64,000 nucleotides of DNA, from NCBI GenBank assembly GCA_050084515.1, contig CM114271.1, positions 45,446,001 through 45,510,000 of the forward strand, in the 5' to 3' direction. The translations under genes were made by a program, and so were the position numbers. A model generated the notes under the pieces. The model was not told the origin of the DNA. It saw only the letters and a list, made by a program, of their open reading frames with translations, and searched no databases. Origin of the DNA: Blasia pusilla. Taxonomy: Eukaryota > Marchantiophyta > Marchantiopsida > Blasiales. Below, piece after piece: positions 1-22,781 of the stretch (position 1 is the first letter of the stretch; each line of letters begins with the position of its first letter).

Positions 1-395
1 AGCTAATCAGATGTTCAATCGCAAATGTAAGGCAGGTAACAGTGGTTATTTGTTTCACTGCATACTCAAACTTCTCTTTGCGGAACGACCAAGTTAGTTG
101 TAAATTGATGAATGACTCGGTGCTTTACATTGCTTTCAAGTTCGTTGTGGTTAGATTTTGTGGATGTGCCCATTTGGTGACATGAACATTTGTACATTGT
201 AGATCTTGTGCAAACATCTTTATAATTATTGAAGGATAACGTTTTGTTAGTTTATCACTTCCCATGACTAGTAATACTTTGGGCAGCAAGAAGCCAAAAC
301 ATATTTATCATGAACATAAAATATTTAGATAAGAAGATATATTTTGGCACAAGAAGCAAAGAAAATGTTCAGATTATTATTTTTTTGCTGCTGAA

Positions 396-470
396 TCTAT
401 ATTATTATTGGAGAATGTTTGGTCATTTTACAAATTCCGCTCCTCTTGACATTTGGCTCGTCGTGTTGGC
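396..470 (+). repeat. Helitron-like dispersed repeat, 5' terminus
   Basis: Begins TCTATATTATTATTGGAG, preceded by A, and further in has a block resembling TTTGACATGTGGC. The same start occurs at 2131 (-), 44171 (+), 56865 (-), 57100 (+) and 59004 (+). A 5' TC inserted after A fits the Helitron convention, but no 3' CTRR hairpin end was identified. Confidence 0.4.
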
Positions 471-1235
471 CAATAGGATTGTTTGAAATTAATTTAAAAT
501 GACATTTTCCAACTTTTTGAGTTAATTTTGGGAGGTAATTCAAATCTAGTAGGAATATAATACAATATGACCCAATAACACTTCCTGCTTGACATACGAC
601 ATATATTAGTGTTATATTACAAGATGACATCTTCTTGATGTTTGAGTGGATCATTATGCACCATAGGTATGTGTATGCCGCATCTCAAAAAATAAAATGA
701 TTAAATTGAAGGGTAACAAAATAAAATTCTTATGCCGGTTTCAAATTGTTGTATTGATTTCAATTAAAAAAATTGGCTTGAAACAACTAGAAAATAACAT
801 TCAATGAATGCTTGTAGATGTATGGAAACTATGATACATTATGAAATATCTAATCATATGGGACGATCGAAATTTTATTCCATGTATTCTATTGATTTTT
901 TCGCACTCATCTTTTTTTTTGGAATAAATTTCAATTCATTATCCATAGGTCTATTGCCAAGATTATTAATAAGTCTCAATGTCACATGTACTTACTTTAT
1001 AAGATACAATTTACTTGCTTGTGTATGCATCTCGTTATCAATTTTTGTGTGTTGCATTGTCTATTCTAGACTTTGAGTTTTGATTTTATCTTGGAAGGCA
1101 AATGACCACATCTACTAAGAAAGAGGAGGAGGGTCTCACCATAAGCTATTCCTCTAACTTTCAATCAGATTCAATGGTGGAAATAGATTTTGGCATGAGA
1201 TGAGTGTGAGAATTCAAAAAAAGCAAATTGATGTG

Positions 1236-1595
1236 TATCTAAGCTCCTCTTGATCTTCTTTCAAGTTCCTTTCATGAGCTATTTTTTCAAGTACTTTATC
1301 ATAAATCATGAAAGTTAGCCACAACATGCTCCCACGCCTTAAGAACCCAAAGAAAAAACAGATCTCGAATCGCTCACTTGTGCATTGAATTAAGAATGAG
1401 TCTATCAGACTCTATCTAGCCATTTACATCCTCTTCTTCTTTCAATTTCCTTTTCAATGGCTTTTTTTAAATTATAATTTCAATATAAATCATGAAAGTT
1501 TGTCACAACATGCCTCCAAGTCTTAAGAACTTAAGAAAAAAAATCCTAAAATTTCCCACCTATATATTGAATTAAAAAATGAGAAATCCTAGATT
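1236..1595. repeat. Imperfect tandem duplication, period about 184 bp
   Basis: Two diverged copies follow each other. The clearest shared block is ATAAATCATGAAAGTT near 1301 and again near 1485, followed in both by CACAACATGC and a shared TTAAGAAC. Both copies continue into a stretch resembling TTGAATTAA, and a TTTTATCTTGGAAGG block occurs near 1085 and again near 1613. No coding content is visible. It looks like an old local duplication inside non-coding DNA. Confidence 0.6.
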
Positions 1596-2043
1596 TAAAA
1601 TTTGAGTTTGGGTTTTATCTTGGAAGGTAAATTGCCAGGATAGGCCCTTTTGAAAGATATATGAAGGCTTTGTCTATTGCCTCATGGAGGGGATTCCTAA
1701 GTTACTTTTGGTACATTATCTTATTTTGTTTTGTTTTGTTCCTTCCACTTCTAAGTTCTTAATCATTTTTTTTCTTTTGACACTTCTATCATGGCCATTT
1801 TCATGACTTTTATGGAGGTTTCCGAGATTACATTGAGGCCTATAAGGATCTTGTTAGATAGTCATACCTATCTATTACTTTGGAAGTGATCTATGTGTAT
1901 AGATCTCCCTTGTCTTTAGGAGTGGCATTCTTGGATATGTGCTACTTGTCATATGTTTTACTAGTGGGCAACCTGTGCTATGCACAAGAGTGAATGGACT
2001 GATCATATTGCATACAAAATCGTTTTCTTACTGCTCGTAGAGG

Positions 2044-2131
2044 GGGAAATATTTTCTTGCTGCCCAGTTGCCACATGTCAAACAACGAGGTGTTTGCAAA
2101 TCAAGAAGGCACTCTCCAATAATAATATAGA
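2044..2131 (-). repeat. Helitron-like dispersed repeat, 5' terminal segment
   Basis: On the minus strand it starts TCTATATTATTATTGGAG at 2131, continues with TGCCTTCTTGATTTGCAAAC, then TTTGACATGTGGCAAC, and ends in GGGCAGCAAGAAAATA. This order of blocks recurs at 44171 and 59004 (+) and in diverged form at 56865 (-), so it is a genuine repeat family. The Helitron assignment is inference from the terminus. Confidence 0.55.
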
Positions 2132-2739
2132 TAACACATTATAAGGGCTTTGTGACAATACTTGGACCTAGAGGGCCAAGTGGGATGGCTTCTTTTGAGA
2201 GGCCTTGCTCTCATATGATGACACTTGGAGGGATTGGAAGGACATGCGTAGGCTAGGTTACTTATGACGTAATATAGATGGGTAACTTATTCATATAGGT
2301 TTCCATGGAGTACCTCTAGAGGTGCCTATTCATGATAACACTTATTCAGAGCTCATCTTCCTTAGATCAACCATTCTTGGGATGTGTGATATCGTGCAAT
2401 TATGTTGTTGTATTGAGCCTAGACTCTCTAGAGTAGGAGTGGCCTAGGATTCATTGGAGCTCACATTCATATTTAGAGTTTATTGTAGATTCCTTCATAT
2501 TTCTTATTGCTATGACAATGTGTGTCATTGTGTAAATGTTGAGCCATCTTGAGAATGAATGGTGTGCTAGCAAATTACACATCATTCAACTTTACATTTT
2601 GAAGGCTCTTGTTGAGTTTGGAGTGCATATGTGAAGTGTGATTGATTTTATATTGGGTTGTGTCCATTCTTTCATGTGTAGATATGCTAGGATTCAAAAT
2701 ATAGATGGATCTCAAACATGTATTGATGATATCCGATGT

Positions 2740-4348
2740 ATAGTTGCACAACATAACATTTGGTACACTTCTTGATCTTAATACTTTTGATGGAGATGAT
2801 GGTGTCTTGGCTTCACAACAAGCTATATTGCGTATTTCTTTTAGAAATGTAGGGCTTTCCTCCATATTTGCATTTGCACCAAAAACTTTTCAGGGGAGTT
2901 GGGGTTTGGTTGCTCCTATTATGACTTCAAGGTTTCTCTAAGGAGATATGCCTATCTTGAAGGATCATGCGGCCCATGTCAAGGAAGGGGATCTATTATT
3001 CCAATAACAATTAAGATATGCTTGAGCTCTTCTTCCACTTGCTCTAAACAAAATTCTACCCTGTTATAGAGCTCAACCTCTACTTCTTCTTGCTTTGTCT
3101 TGAAGCACTCTTGACTTTGAGCTTTGTAAGCAAAAGTTGTGGGTTGAGTCTCAAAGACTCAACTAGTTGCATATTCTGAAGTAGCTAAGAAGCTACCGAA
3201 CAATAATTGGGTCGAGTCTCCCCAAGCGCGTAAAATACCCCTAGGAAGCCTCTTCCCCAAGCCTCCCCTATTTGCTCACCTATATTGGAGTGCTTCGGTT
3301 AATCCCTCAAGGTGTGTCCCAAATGGTGTCTTATCTCAAACATGAAATATTGTTCTTGATTCATGGATTTGAGTAGGTAGAGAGGGCGAGTGTCGGCACC
3401 TATTCATACTTGTGGGGTTTTCTATGGAAACTAAACCTTCCCCATTGTTCCCGCTGGGCCCTAAATTCAAATGTGATTTGCAACCCACGAACTCGCGTTT
3501 GACTAGTTATCCCTCAACATGGCTTTGTGGAGGCTTCCTACAAGATTCTGTAACTCTCAACCCTCCAAACACATCTTAGAGCTTGGACGTGTGTTTTGTG
3601 TGTCGCATGGCTAGTGCCAATCTTGACTCTCTTGGTTTGGTATCTCATGGTTGTTTTTCCGTCTATCGTGTTTTATGACTAGTCTTTATGTGTATCATCC
3701 GTCTTGACTACTTACATGTTTCTTGCTTCTTGCCCTTGACTTGGGGCTTGGCTCAGAGGTCACACACCTTGCTTGCCTTGACTTTATCCGGGTGAGTAGC
3801 TATGTCCCTTTCTTGCCTAAGGCTAGTCTCAAGACGTGTGTGCGTCTTGCTTAGCATTAGTTCTATAGTTGGTTCCATCGCCATTCCTACTCTCGTGACT
3901 AACTAGTATAGGTTCCAACTTTTGTGTATTACACCAAGGTCTTTCTTCCTTGGACCCGTGATCATGACTCACTTCTTTGGTCCCCGCTTTCAATCAATTA
4001 ATTACGAAAGGGCTTGATCAATTTCAAGAGCTTATTTCCCAAAATTTATACCTAATCAACTTGTAAGTATTCTCTCTAAGGTAGTCTCTGATACTTATTG
4101 AGATTGTGTGCATTCATGTGTGTACAAGAGAGGAGGCGTTGGCTTATTAAAAATCTTCATATTCTTCCATTTCGTCTTCCGTGGAGTTCTACAATTATAC
4201 CTCATCCTTCTCTTGTAGATGTGCCTAATGGTATATGCGGGAAGCCCATTGATGCAAAAGATATACATAATCTTTGATGTGCATGTGATGGAGAACGAAT
4301 GACATTATATAATGTAATCATAGAGACAATAACATCAATGGCTTGTAC
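2740..4348 (+). mobile_element. Decayed non-LTR retrotransposon, copy 3 (3' part of ORF), interrupted
   Basis: This is a degenerate copy of the non-LTR element also present at 32459-36942 (-) and 44581-49073 (+). The part near 2745-3060 matches copy 2 around 47700-48010, with peptides such as LLDLNTFDGDDGVLAS and FQGSWGLVAPIMTSRFL facing LLGPNTFEGEDGVFAS and FLGSWALVAPIMASRFL. The part near 4008-4345 matches copy 2 around 48030-48390, including the start of the C-terminal Cys-His region (VCGKPIDAKDIH). Between them lie about 945 bp absent from copy 2. Stops and frameshifts are scattered throughout, so it is non-functional. Confidence 0.8.
3062..4008. mobile_element. About 945-bp insertion inside non-LTR copy 3, type unknown
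   Basis: Comparison with copy 2 places the left break after AATTCTACCC and the right break before CTTTCAATCAA. The insert begins TGTTATAGAGC, which resembles an LTR start, but I could not identify a matching CA end or a clear target-site duplication. It has no long ORF. A solo LTR is the simplest guess. Confidence 0.4.
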
Positions 4349-4416
4349 TACGTATCCTACCTTATACTACATGAGCAATCTTTTGTTGACGAATTGACCT
4401 AATTATGTCCCAAGGT

Positions 4417-4480
4417 GGCTTTCGTCAATAGCGTGATGTTAGTGCTTGGCTTTCGTCAATCGCGTGATGTAAGTGCTGGT
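4417..4480. repeat. Short tandem repeat, 31-bp unit x2
   Basis: GGCTTTCGTCAATAGCGTGA at 4417 recurs as GGCTTTCGTCAATCGCGTGA at 4448, each followed by TGT(T/A)AGTGCT. It sits at the edge between the AT-rich repeat block and the gene island. Confidence 0.8.
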
Positions 4481-4531
4481 CGATGATCCATCTCTTTCCG
4501 GGTTGGTGTATCAAGATAAACATAATAAAAG

Positions 4532-4557
4532 TTGTTGCTACATTAATGTAGCAACAA
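4532..4557. repeat. Perfect 26-bp palindrome
   Basis: Arms TTGTTGCTACATT (4532-4544) and AATGTAGCAACAA (4545-4557) are exact reverse complements with no spacer. It lies at the boundary of the gene island. Function unknown. Confidence 0.85.
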
Positions 4558-5142
4558 GGAGTTAAGCTACACGACAAGCCTTTATCCCTGGGGCTATGAA
4601 AGGTTTTGGGTACTAACATACTTTCTTGAAAATATTAATCATTATTCCATCAAGAATCATTTATCAACTTGTTTGCCCCTATTAGAACCAGCACAAATAT
4701 CGGCTTTGCTAGCACATGGCAAAGCCCAAATGGCATATCATGTCACCATTCATTAATGATTGAATTATCGAATTATAACGTTGCCATTTTACGTCCCTTG
4801 CCTTCTTCCTCGGGATGTAGTTCTACTTCCATACCCTCTCTTCTCGAGGTTTGTTTCCGTAATAATAAACGGGATACCACACTCCCTGATATCTTCCAAG
4901 AATCCGTGGTATTAAAGACCCTCGGCGTCCCTGTCCAGGGTCGGCAAGGACTCCGCTCTACGTTCCCGACACCGCGTTCCAGACCGGCGTACCTTACTTC
5001 CTCACCTTTCCGCCCGCCATCCGTGAGACGAGGATGGATGTAAGAGGGGCGGCGCCAAGATCTGAGGAGCGAGCGCCTCTTCTTCCCTGTTATCGGTGGC
5101 CCCTCCTTCCTCTGCCCCCATCCGTCACGTAAAATTGCATGA

Positions 5143-5173
5143 GACTTCCGTCCCCATGGACGGGGACGGAAGT
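5143..5173. repeat. 12-bp hairpin
   Basis: ACTTCCGTCCCC (5143-5154) and GGGGACGGAAGT (5162-5173) are exact reverse complements with a 7-nt spacer. It lies about 0.86 kb upstream of the carrier start codon. Confidence 0.85.
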
Positions 5174-5461
5174 TAGTTGATAGATAGATAGTCTTGCATG
5201 GGATGATAGTAAGGCCCGTCCGTCTGTGCACCAGGAGGTTGAAGTTTCTCCTTCGGCGGAAAGATGGGTTCAAGGCTCTTTGCAGCTCGGGCTCCACGAC
5301 CGCTGGTTTCTTAGCTCGGGCCCGCCGCTGCGTGCGATAAAGAAGCCGCGCGAATTTCCGAGTGTTTCTTTCGCGTGGAGTTGCGGCGGCTGCGCGCTCA
5401 TTGTGAAGGTGAGGGACGCAGGAGAGTCGTCGAGATGCAATTCCGATTGATGTTCGGGGCG

Positions 5462-5526
5462 GGCGCACTGAAACAGGAAGCCTGTCGATGAAAGATCGAT
5501 CGACAGGCTTCCTGTTTCAGTGCGCC
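5462..5526. repeat. 28-bp perfect stem, 9-nt loop hairpin
   Basis: The left arm 5462-5489 (GGCGCACTGAAACAGGAAGC onward) and right arm 5499-5526 (ending TTTCAGTGCGCC) are exact reverse complements, separated by GAAAGATCG. A perfect 28-bp stem this size could be a recent fold-back element, a small-RNA precursor or a palindromic insertion. It lies about 500 bp upstream of the carrier start codon. Confidence 0.9.
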
Positions 5527-6030
5527 GCTGCCAAGAAAGACTCCATGTTCTTCTCAGCGTGATTGTCTGTGTCTCCAGCTTTCTGCAAATCTTGGTCTGT
5601 AGTAGCATAACCCGTCTGCATCAGTGCGCACGCACAACGTCCATGTTTTGCTCAAAAGATTTCTTATTTTTTGCGATCTGAGTTCGATCCGGTGCAAGCG
5701 TTCGCGCACCACCAGTACCGCCCCTCCCCCCCGCCACCTAACGCAGATGGAAGCTGGACTCGTGAGTGCGCCACCACGGTGATCGATTTCTTTGGTGGAA
5801 ATCTAGAATGTAGATAGGCCGGGCCCCGAGGACTGTGACGTGAGGCTAGGAGCCATGTACGCATTCGTGTGGGTGTTTCTTGAACTGTAGTTACGTGAAC
5901 TCTAGAGTGGGGCGGATTGCGCGCGTACGTATGTTGGGGGTGGGTGCGTTCAGCTGATGTTTTGGTTGGTCTGATGGCCGCTGCGTACTGCCAGGAGAGC
6001 GAGGATTAATCGTCAGTGAAATTGCGGTCG

Positions 6031-6659
6031 ATGGACGGGATTGCGCTCGCGGAGCCCAGGCAAAGGATGCACAACAGCATCCTCGGGAACATGGTGTCGA
6101 TATCGTACATGGCAGGTAAGCTGGCGCCCTCCATGAATCGGTATCAAGTGACCTGCAGTGAAGAGCCTCCGCCGCAGCAGCAGCAGCAGGAGTACGCAAT
6201 GAGATCGTTGTTGCCTTGCAATGTTAGAGAAAGGCTGAGTATGTCGCATGGTTCGAGCACTTCCCCGGAGTCCGCAACGGCCAGGCTTCTGCTGTCCGCT
6301 CGTTCCTCGGAGTGGGCAGTTCTGATGGACGGGCCGAGCAGGGACCCGTTGTTTATTCCATCCGGAAAGGAGGAGGGGGGCAAAGGAGGGAAAGGGCCGT
6401 ACGGTTTCCTCATAGATTTCCTCATGGGAGGAGTGTCTGCGGCCGTGTCGAAAACGGCTGCGGCTCCCATCGAGAGGATCAAGCTGTTGGTCCAGAATCA
6501 AGATGAGATGTTGAAGTCGGGCCGTTTGGACAAGCCTTACAGGGGCGTCGTCGATTGCTTCACACGAACTATTTCGAGCGAGGGAGTCAGGGCGCTGTGG
6601 AGGGGTAACTTGGCCAATGTTATTCGCTACTTCCCTACGCAGGTATATGTGATCCGGAC

Positions 6660-6693
<34 letters not shown>

Positions 6694-8560
6694 TCCCCCA
6701 TCCTCGGTGCCAACTTCTTCTTGAAGTCTTAGATCAGAGCGCCTTTCTGTCGGTCAGATGCTTGCTTTTTCTTCGACTGGCATCGACTCCGTCGCTGTGT
6801 ACGTGACGCTTCTTTCGTCAGCTCCGACGTCGTCGTATAGAGAGAATCATCGAACGTCAGGACCCGAAATTCTGGGGCATTTGTTCGCTCCGCGGGTTTC
6901 ACTTTTATGCCAACGGGCGACTGTCACATCGAAGTGTTCTCGCGCGGGATCGCTGAAGTGGTTTTCATCGTTTGCCTAATAAATCAAGACCGCCTGCTGG
7001 CTACGGTGCCCTCCAAGTGCTCCTGTTTCTTGAAGAATAATGAAAGAACGTTCCAAAGGATTGGCTTGAGGATCGTTGCCCAAGATTGAGCTTCGCCAAG
7101 CATACGCAGGAGGCTATGTCCGTTTCGGGGTTCGTTTGTTTCCCTTCGGATCGACCTGACAATCGAGTGATGGAAGCTCCGCGAGCGTCGAACCGCTACC
7201 GTTTTGACGAGAGTTTCTGCAGCATGCAGCCGCGAGGTATTCGGACGCGGATTGCATGATCGATTTTCGTGGGGAGGAGACTGTTACATCGGGCTGTAAA
7301 CAGACGAGCCGTTATCAGGCTATCGTTCGTCGAATGCTGTGACTCGCTATGAGCAGAACGCACCCGCTTACGTTTGCCGGTTTTCTGTCGATCGCTCTGA
7401 TTCTCAGGTCGGCGGGGATCAAGAGCCTTGGGATTTTCTCATGTCTCGAGAACAATCTGAGAAAGGATGCGTTGGGATTTTCTCGTGTCTCGAGAACAAT
7501 CTGAGAAAGGATGAGTTATATTGCTTCTTATGGTGTTGTGGGTTTTCCTTGCGCTGCTGCGCAGGCGCTGAATTTCGCGTTCAAGGATTTTTTCAATGGC
7601 CTTTTCGGAATGAAGAAAGACAAGGACGGGTATTGGAAGTGGTTCGCAGGGAACTTAGCGTCAGGAGGCGCCGCCGGAGCTTCATCTCTCCTCTTTGTAT
7701 ACTCGTTGGATTTCGCACGAACGCGCTTGGCCAACGATGCCAAGTCGGTCAAGAAAGGAGGCGGAGAAAGGCAGTTCAATGGTCTGCTCGACGTTTACAA
7801 GAAAACCATTGCGACGGATGGTCTCGCGGGGTTGTACCGAGGATTTAACATCTCGTGTGTGGGTATCGTCGTGTACCGTGGGCTTTACTTCGGGCTTTAT
7901 GACTCGCTGAAGCCCGTCGTCTTGGTCGGACCCCTAGAGGTAAATCGAAGCGTCTGTCATCTGCGTGTCCACAAGTCCAGCGATTGTTGTGACAGACAGC
8001 TAGAGCGTCCACGGGTCTTTCGAGACGTTTCGCATCTGCGCTAGATTTGTATTGCAGTTCCGTCGGCCGCAAGCGGTCTCTTTCGAGTTGAGTTTCGCTA
8101 GCGTCGGTGCCTTCGATGATGCAGTGCTCTCGACGATCGACGTAATAGCTCGGGAGCATTTGATGTCGAAGTAGACTGTGGATATGACGATTCTTGAAGC
8201 ATGTAGAGCATATTTCGGATAGTGGAATGAGCTGAAGTGCGGGGGTTTGGCACTTGTGCGCAGGGGAGCTTCGGGGCGAGTTTTCTGCTGGGATGGGGGA
8301 TCACCATCGCCGCAGGGCTCGCGTCCTATCCACTGGACACGGTGCGACGCCGCATGATGATGACGTCCGGAGAGGCCGTGAAATACAAGAGCTCCATGGA
8401 AGCCTTCGATAAGATCGTCGCCAAGGAGGGCTACAAATCGCTGTTCAAAGGGGCGGGCGCTAATATTTTGCGAGCGGTGGCCGGAGCCGGTGTCCTGTCG
8501 GGTTACGATCAGCTTCAGTTGATTTTCTTCGGCAAGGCGTACAGTGGGGGTGGTGGGTAG
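6031..8560 (+). CDS. AAC: Mitochondrial ADP/ATP carrier (adenine nucleotide translocator)
   Basis: This gene encodes the inner-membrane antiporter that exchanges cytosolic ADP for matrix ATP. Coding exons are 6031-6642, 7565-7939 and 8264-8560; both introns are GT-AG and the joined frame gives 427 aa. Three mitochondrial-carrier repeats are visible. Their Px(D/E)xx(K/R)-type signatures are PIERIK (about residue 146), SLDFARTR (about 252) and PLDTVRRR (about 353). The family hallmark RRRMMM is at about residues 356-361. Plant homologues are near 380 aa with a cleaved N-terminal extension; here the extension is about 120 residues and includes a short glutamine run. The ATG at 6031 is the first in frame; ATGs at 6079, 6103 and 6199 are alternatives. 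Glutamate synthase ends convergently 1.8 kb downstream. Family identity is very secure; the exact start is not. Confidence 0.95.
6662..6692. repeat. (CA)n microsatellite in carrier intron 1
   Basis: About fifteen CA units lie just inside the first intron, directly after the donor site. Confidence 0.95.
7430..7517. repeat. 44-bp tandem duplication in carrier intron 1
   Basis: GGGATTTTCTCATGTCTCGA at 7430 recurs as GGGATTTTCTCGTGTCTCGA at 7474, and both continue GAACAATCTGAGAAAGGATG. The second copy ends about 50 bp before the exon 2 acceptor. Confidence 0.9.
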
Positions 8561-10384
8561 CTTGCTTGCTCGAGTTCTCTCGCTCGCTCATCGGCTATGC
8601 GAGCGGGGTGCAGGGCTCGCTAGCCAGAGCTTGTAGATCGACATGAGCTGGTGGGCCGGTATTGTTCGCGGCAAAGCTTCGGTCGGGAACACGGATGATG
8701 AGCAGTCATTGAAACTGATCCGCAAGGAGTCTATCCTGATCTGCATTTGTTTTTCGAAGTTGTCCTTCTCTTACTTCAGTAGCTGCTGAGTTTGCGTCCA
8801 GATTTGAATTGACATGGGTTCCGGTGGAGTGAGTGCCTTCGGAATGGAAGTTGGAGTTTCGCCAGATTTGGATTCGTTGTTAAAAATTCTCTTCCTCTCG
8901 CTTCACTAGCTGCTCAGTTGCTTCCAGATTGACATGGGATCCGGAGGAGTGGCTTCGGAATGAAAGTTGAGCTGAGCTACCATGCCCTCCACGGAGACAT
9001 ATGGAGCTTGGGAATTTCGTTTTAGGGGTTTCTCACGCCGTCTCTTCAGTCTTCCTGGGGAACTTTCCCGGTGACAGCGGCTTTGAAGCTTTCCTCGTGA
9101 ATCTGTTCTTCGTCACACCCGAATCTTCGTTCCCCGTTACTCCATGTCCATCTCACGTTTTGCTCAGTCCGTCCGTTTTCAAATCATCGACGACACACTG
9201 TGGTGCCCGCGGAACGACTCTTCAAACTTCATCGCCAGATCTTACAATACGTACGTGCTCTCTTTGTTCCTGTGATCTCCTTCGATGTTCAGTGCAGTTT
9301 CCACATTCCTTCAAGTTCAAGTTTCCTCCTGTGGGTAAGTTTCTGCACCAGATGAAATCTCAATCGACTCCAGCCGGCGACCAGCCACTTCCTCGCACTG
9401 GTGAAACGAGATCCCACACATTTTGATCGGCGCAAGAATGTGGACGACTGGTGGATGCACATCTTCGAGAGTCGGAAGGGAAAAGGGCATCGACACAAAC
9501 GACGCATTTGAGGATATTTATATTCAAGCGACCAAATTTTGGCAACCACCGTACAAACATAAGCGAATGAAACCCACTCCACCTCGGAATTCCCTTTTGC
9601 GTTCGCATTGCACCGATTACAGTCGGAACGGACAGCCGATCCGAAGCATTTGCGTGCATCAAGAAAATAACGAGTTGAGAACCCCACATCCACCGACAGC
9701 GAACGCATACCCACTCACACTACTCCTCCTCCTCCTTCTCGTACTATCTATCCCCTCATTTTCTCTGGAATGAAAGTGGAAATGAGAGATGAGTGGAACA
9801 GAACCTCGGAGGCACCAACGACAGAAACTTTATTAACGCTTACATGCGGGCAGAAAGCCCTGAAAAATGTTACATTATAATGATAGTGTACAAGTGACCA
9901 TCCTAGAATAAAACCAAAATGGAAACTGGTGGGTGGAACACGGGGAATGACAGTAGGTTTTCCTTACTGCTGGCATGATAGAGTATGAATATTCAGACAT
10001 GCTCGCACTGAGCCCGAGATCGGACAAAGCACTTCACAAAAAGTACAGAATAATTGTCAGCGGAAGGCCAGAGATGATCTCAGGCCCCTTGGACGTTGAC
10101 GACAGGTCGGTTTACGAACACGATGTACCAAGCTTAAAGCTAAGATGCATCCCACACCAATCTCATGTATTATGGACATAATAATCAGGAGATTTTCGAT
10201 TTTCAGCCCTTCTCGGGCAAAAGGTCCAAGATCCGGGGAAGCGCTCGAATACGTATGTTACAATAACTCACCTGCGACGAGAGAAGCAGCTAGGGTGAAG
10301 GGTTCCTTCAAATGTGTGAAGGGTGACGGCCGGGGAAAAAAATAAGTCACTCAAGCTTCTCCCAGACGCTCTTTCTTAACTCAC
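8561..10384. other. Intergenic region between two convergent genes (3' UTRs)
   Basis: Lies between the carrier stop codon (+) and the glutamate synthase stop codon (-), so it should hold both 3' UTRs and poly(A) sites. It contains a diverged tandem duplication near 8.76-8.97 kb. The frames at 9001-9426 and 9423-9773 (+) and 9289-9714 (-) overlap each other on opposite strands and show no domain, so I do not call them genes. Confidence 0.6.
8761..8970. repeat. Diverged tandem duplication, period about 120 bp
   Basis: The blocks TAGCTGCT, CCAGATT, GACATGGG(T/A)TCCGG and CTTCGGAATG occur in the same order in two successive copies (GACATGGG at 8811 and 8931). It lies just downstream of the carrier stop codon, probably in the 3' flank. 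Confidence 0.75.

Positions 10385-22781
<12,397 letters not shown>

Larger units (their letters stand above)
1..2743. other. AT-rich intergenic sequence, no gene recognised
   Basis: This stretch is strongly AT-rich with frequent stops in all frames. The short open frames (for example 397-654 and 804-1076) have low-complexity translations with no recognisable domain. It holds two Helitron-like termini and an imperfect tandem duplication near 1.24-1.59 kb, annotated separately. Confidence 0.7.
4620..6030 (+). promoter_or_regulatory. Upstream region of the ADP/ATP carrier gene
   Basis: Composition switches here from AT-rich repeat to GC-balanced island. The region upstream of the carrier start contains two hairpins (5143-5173 and 5462-5526). 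Long frames on both strands, such as 4773-5468 (-), overlap these inverted repeats and translate to arginine- and proline-rich sequence with no domain, so I treat the stretch as promoter and 5' leader. No convincing TATA box was placed. Confidence 0.45.

Noticed and set aside
4773-5468. 231-codon minus-strand ORF upstream of the carrier
   Set aside because: It runs through a hairpin region, is very Arg/Pro-rich, overlaps open frames on the other strand and has no domain; best explained by high GC content.
6013-6693. 226-codon minus-strand ORF opposite the carrier exon 1
   Set aside because: Shadow of the carrier coding exon; begins in the CA microsatellite of intron 1 (Cys-Val repeats).
9001-9773. 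Open frames between the two convergent genes
   Set aside because: Frames on both strands overlap, compositions are Ser/Pro/Leu-rich without domains; the place is where 3' UTRs are expected.
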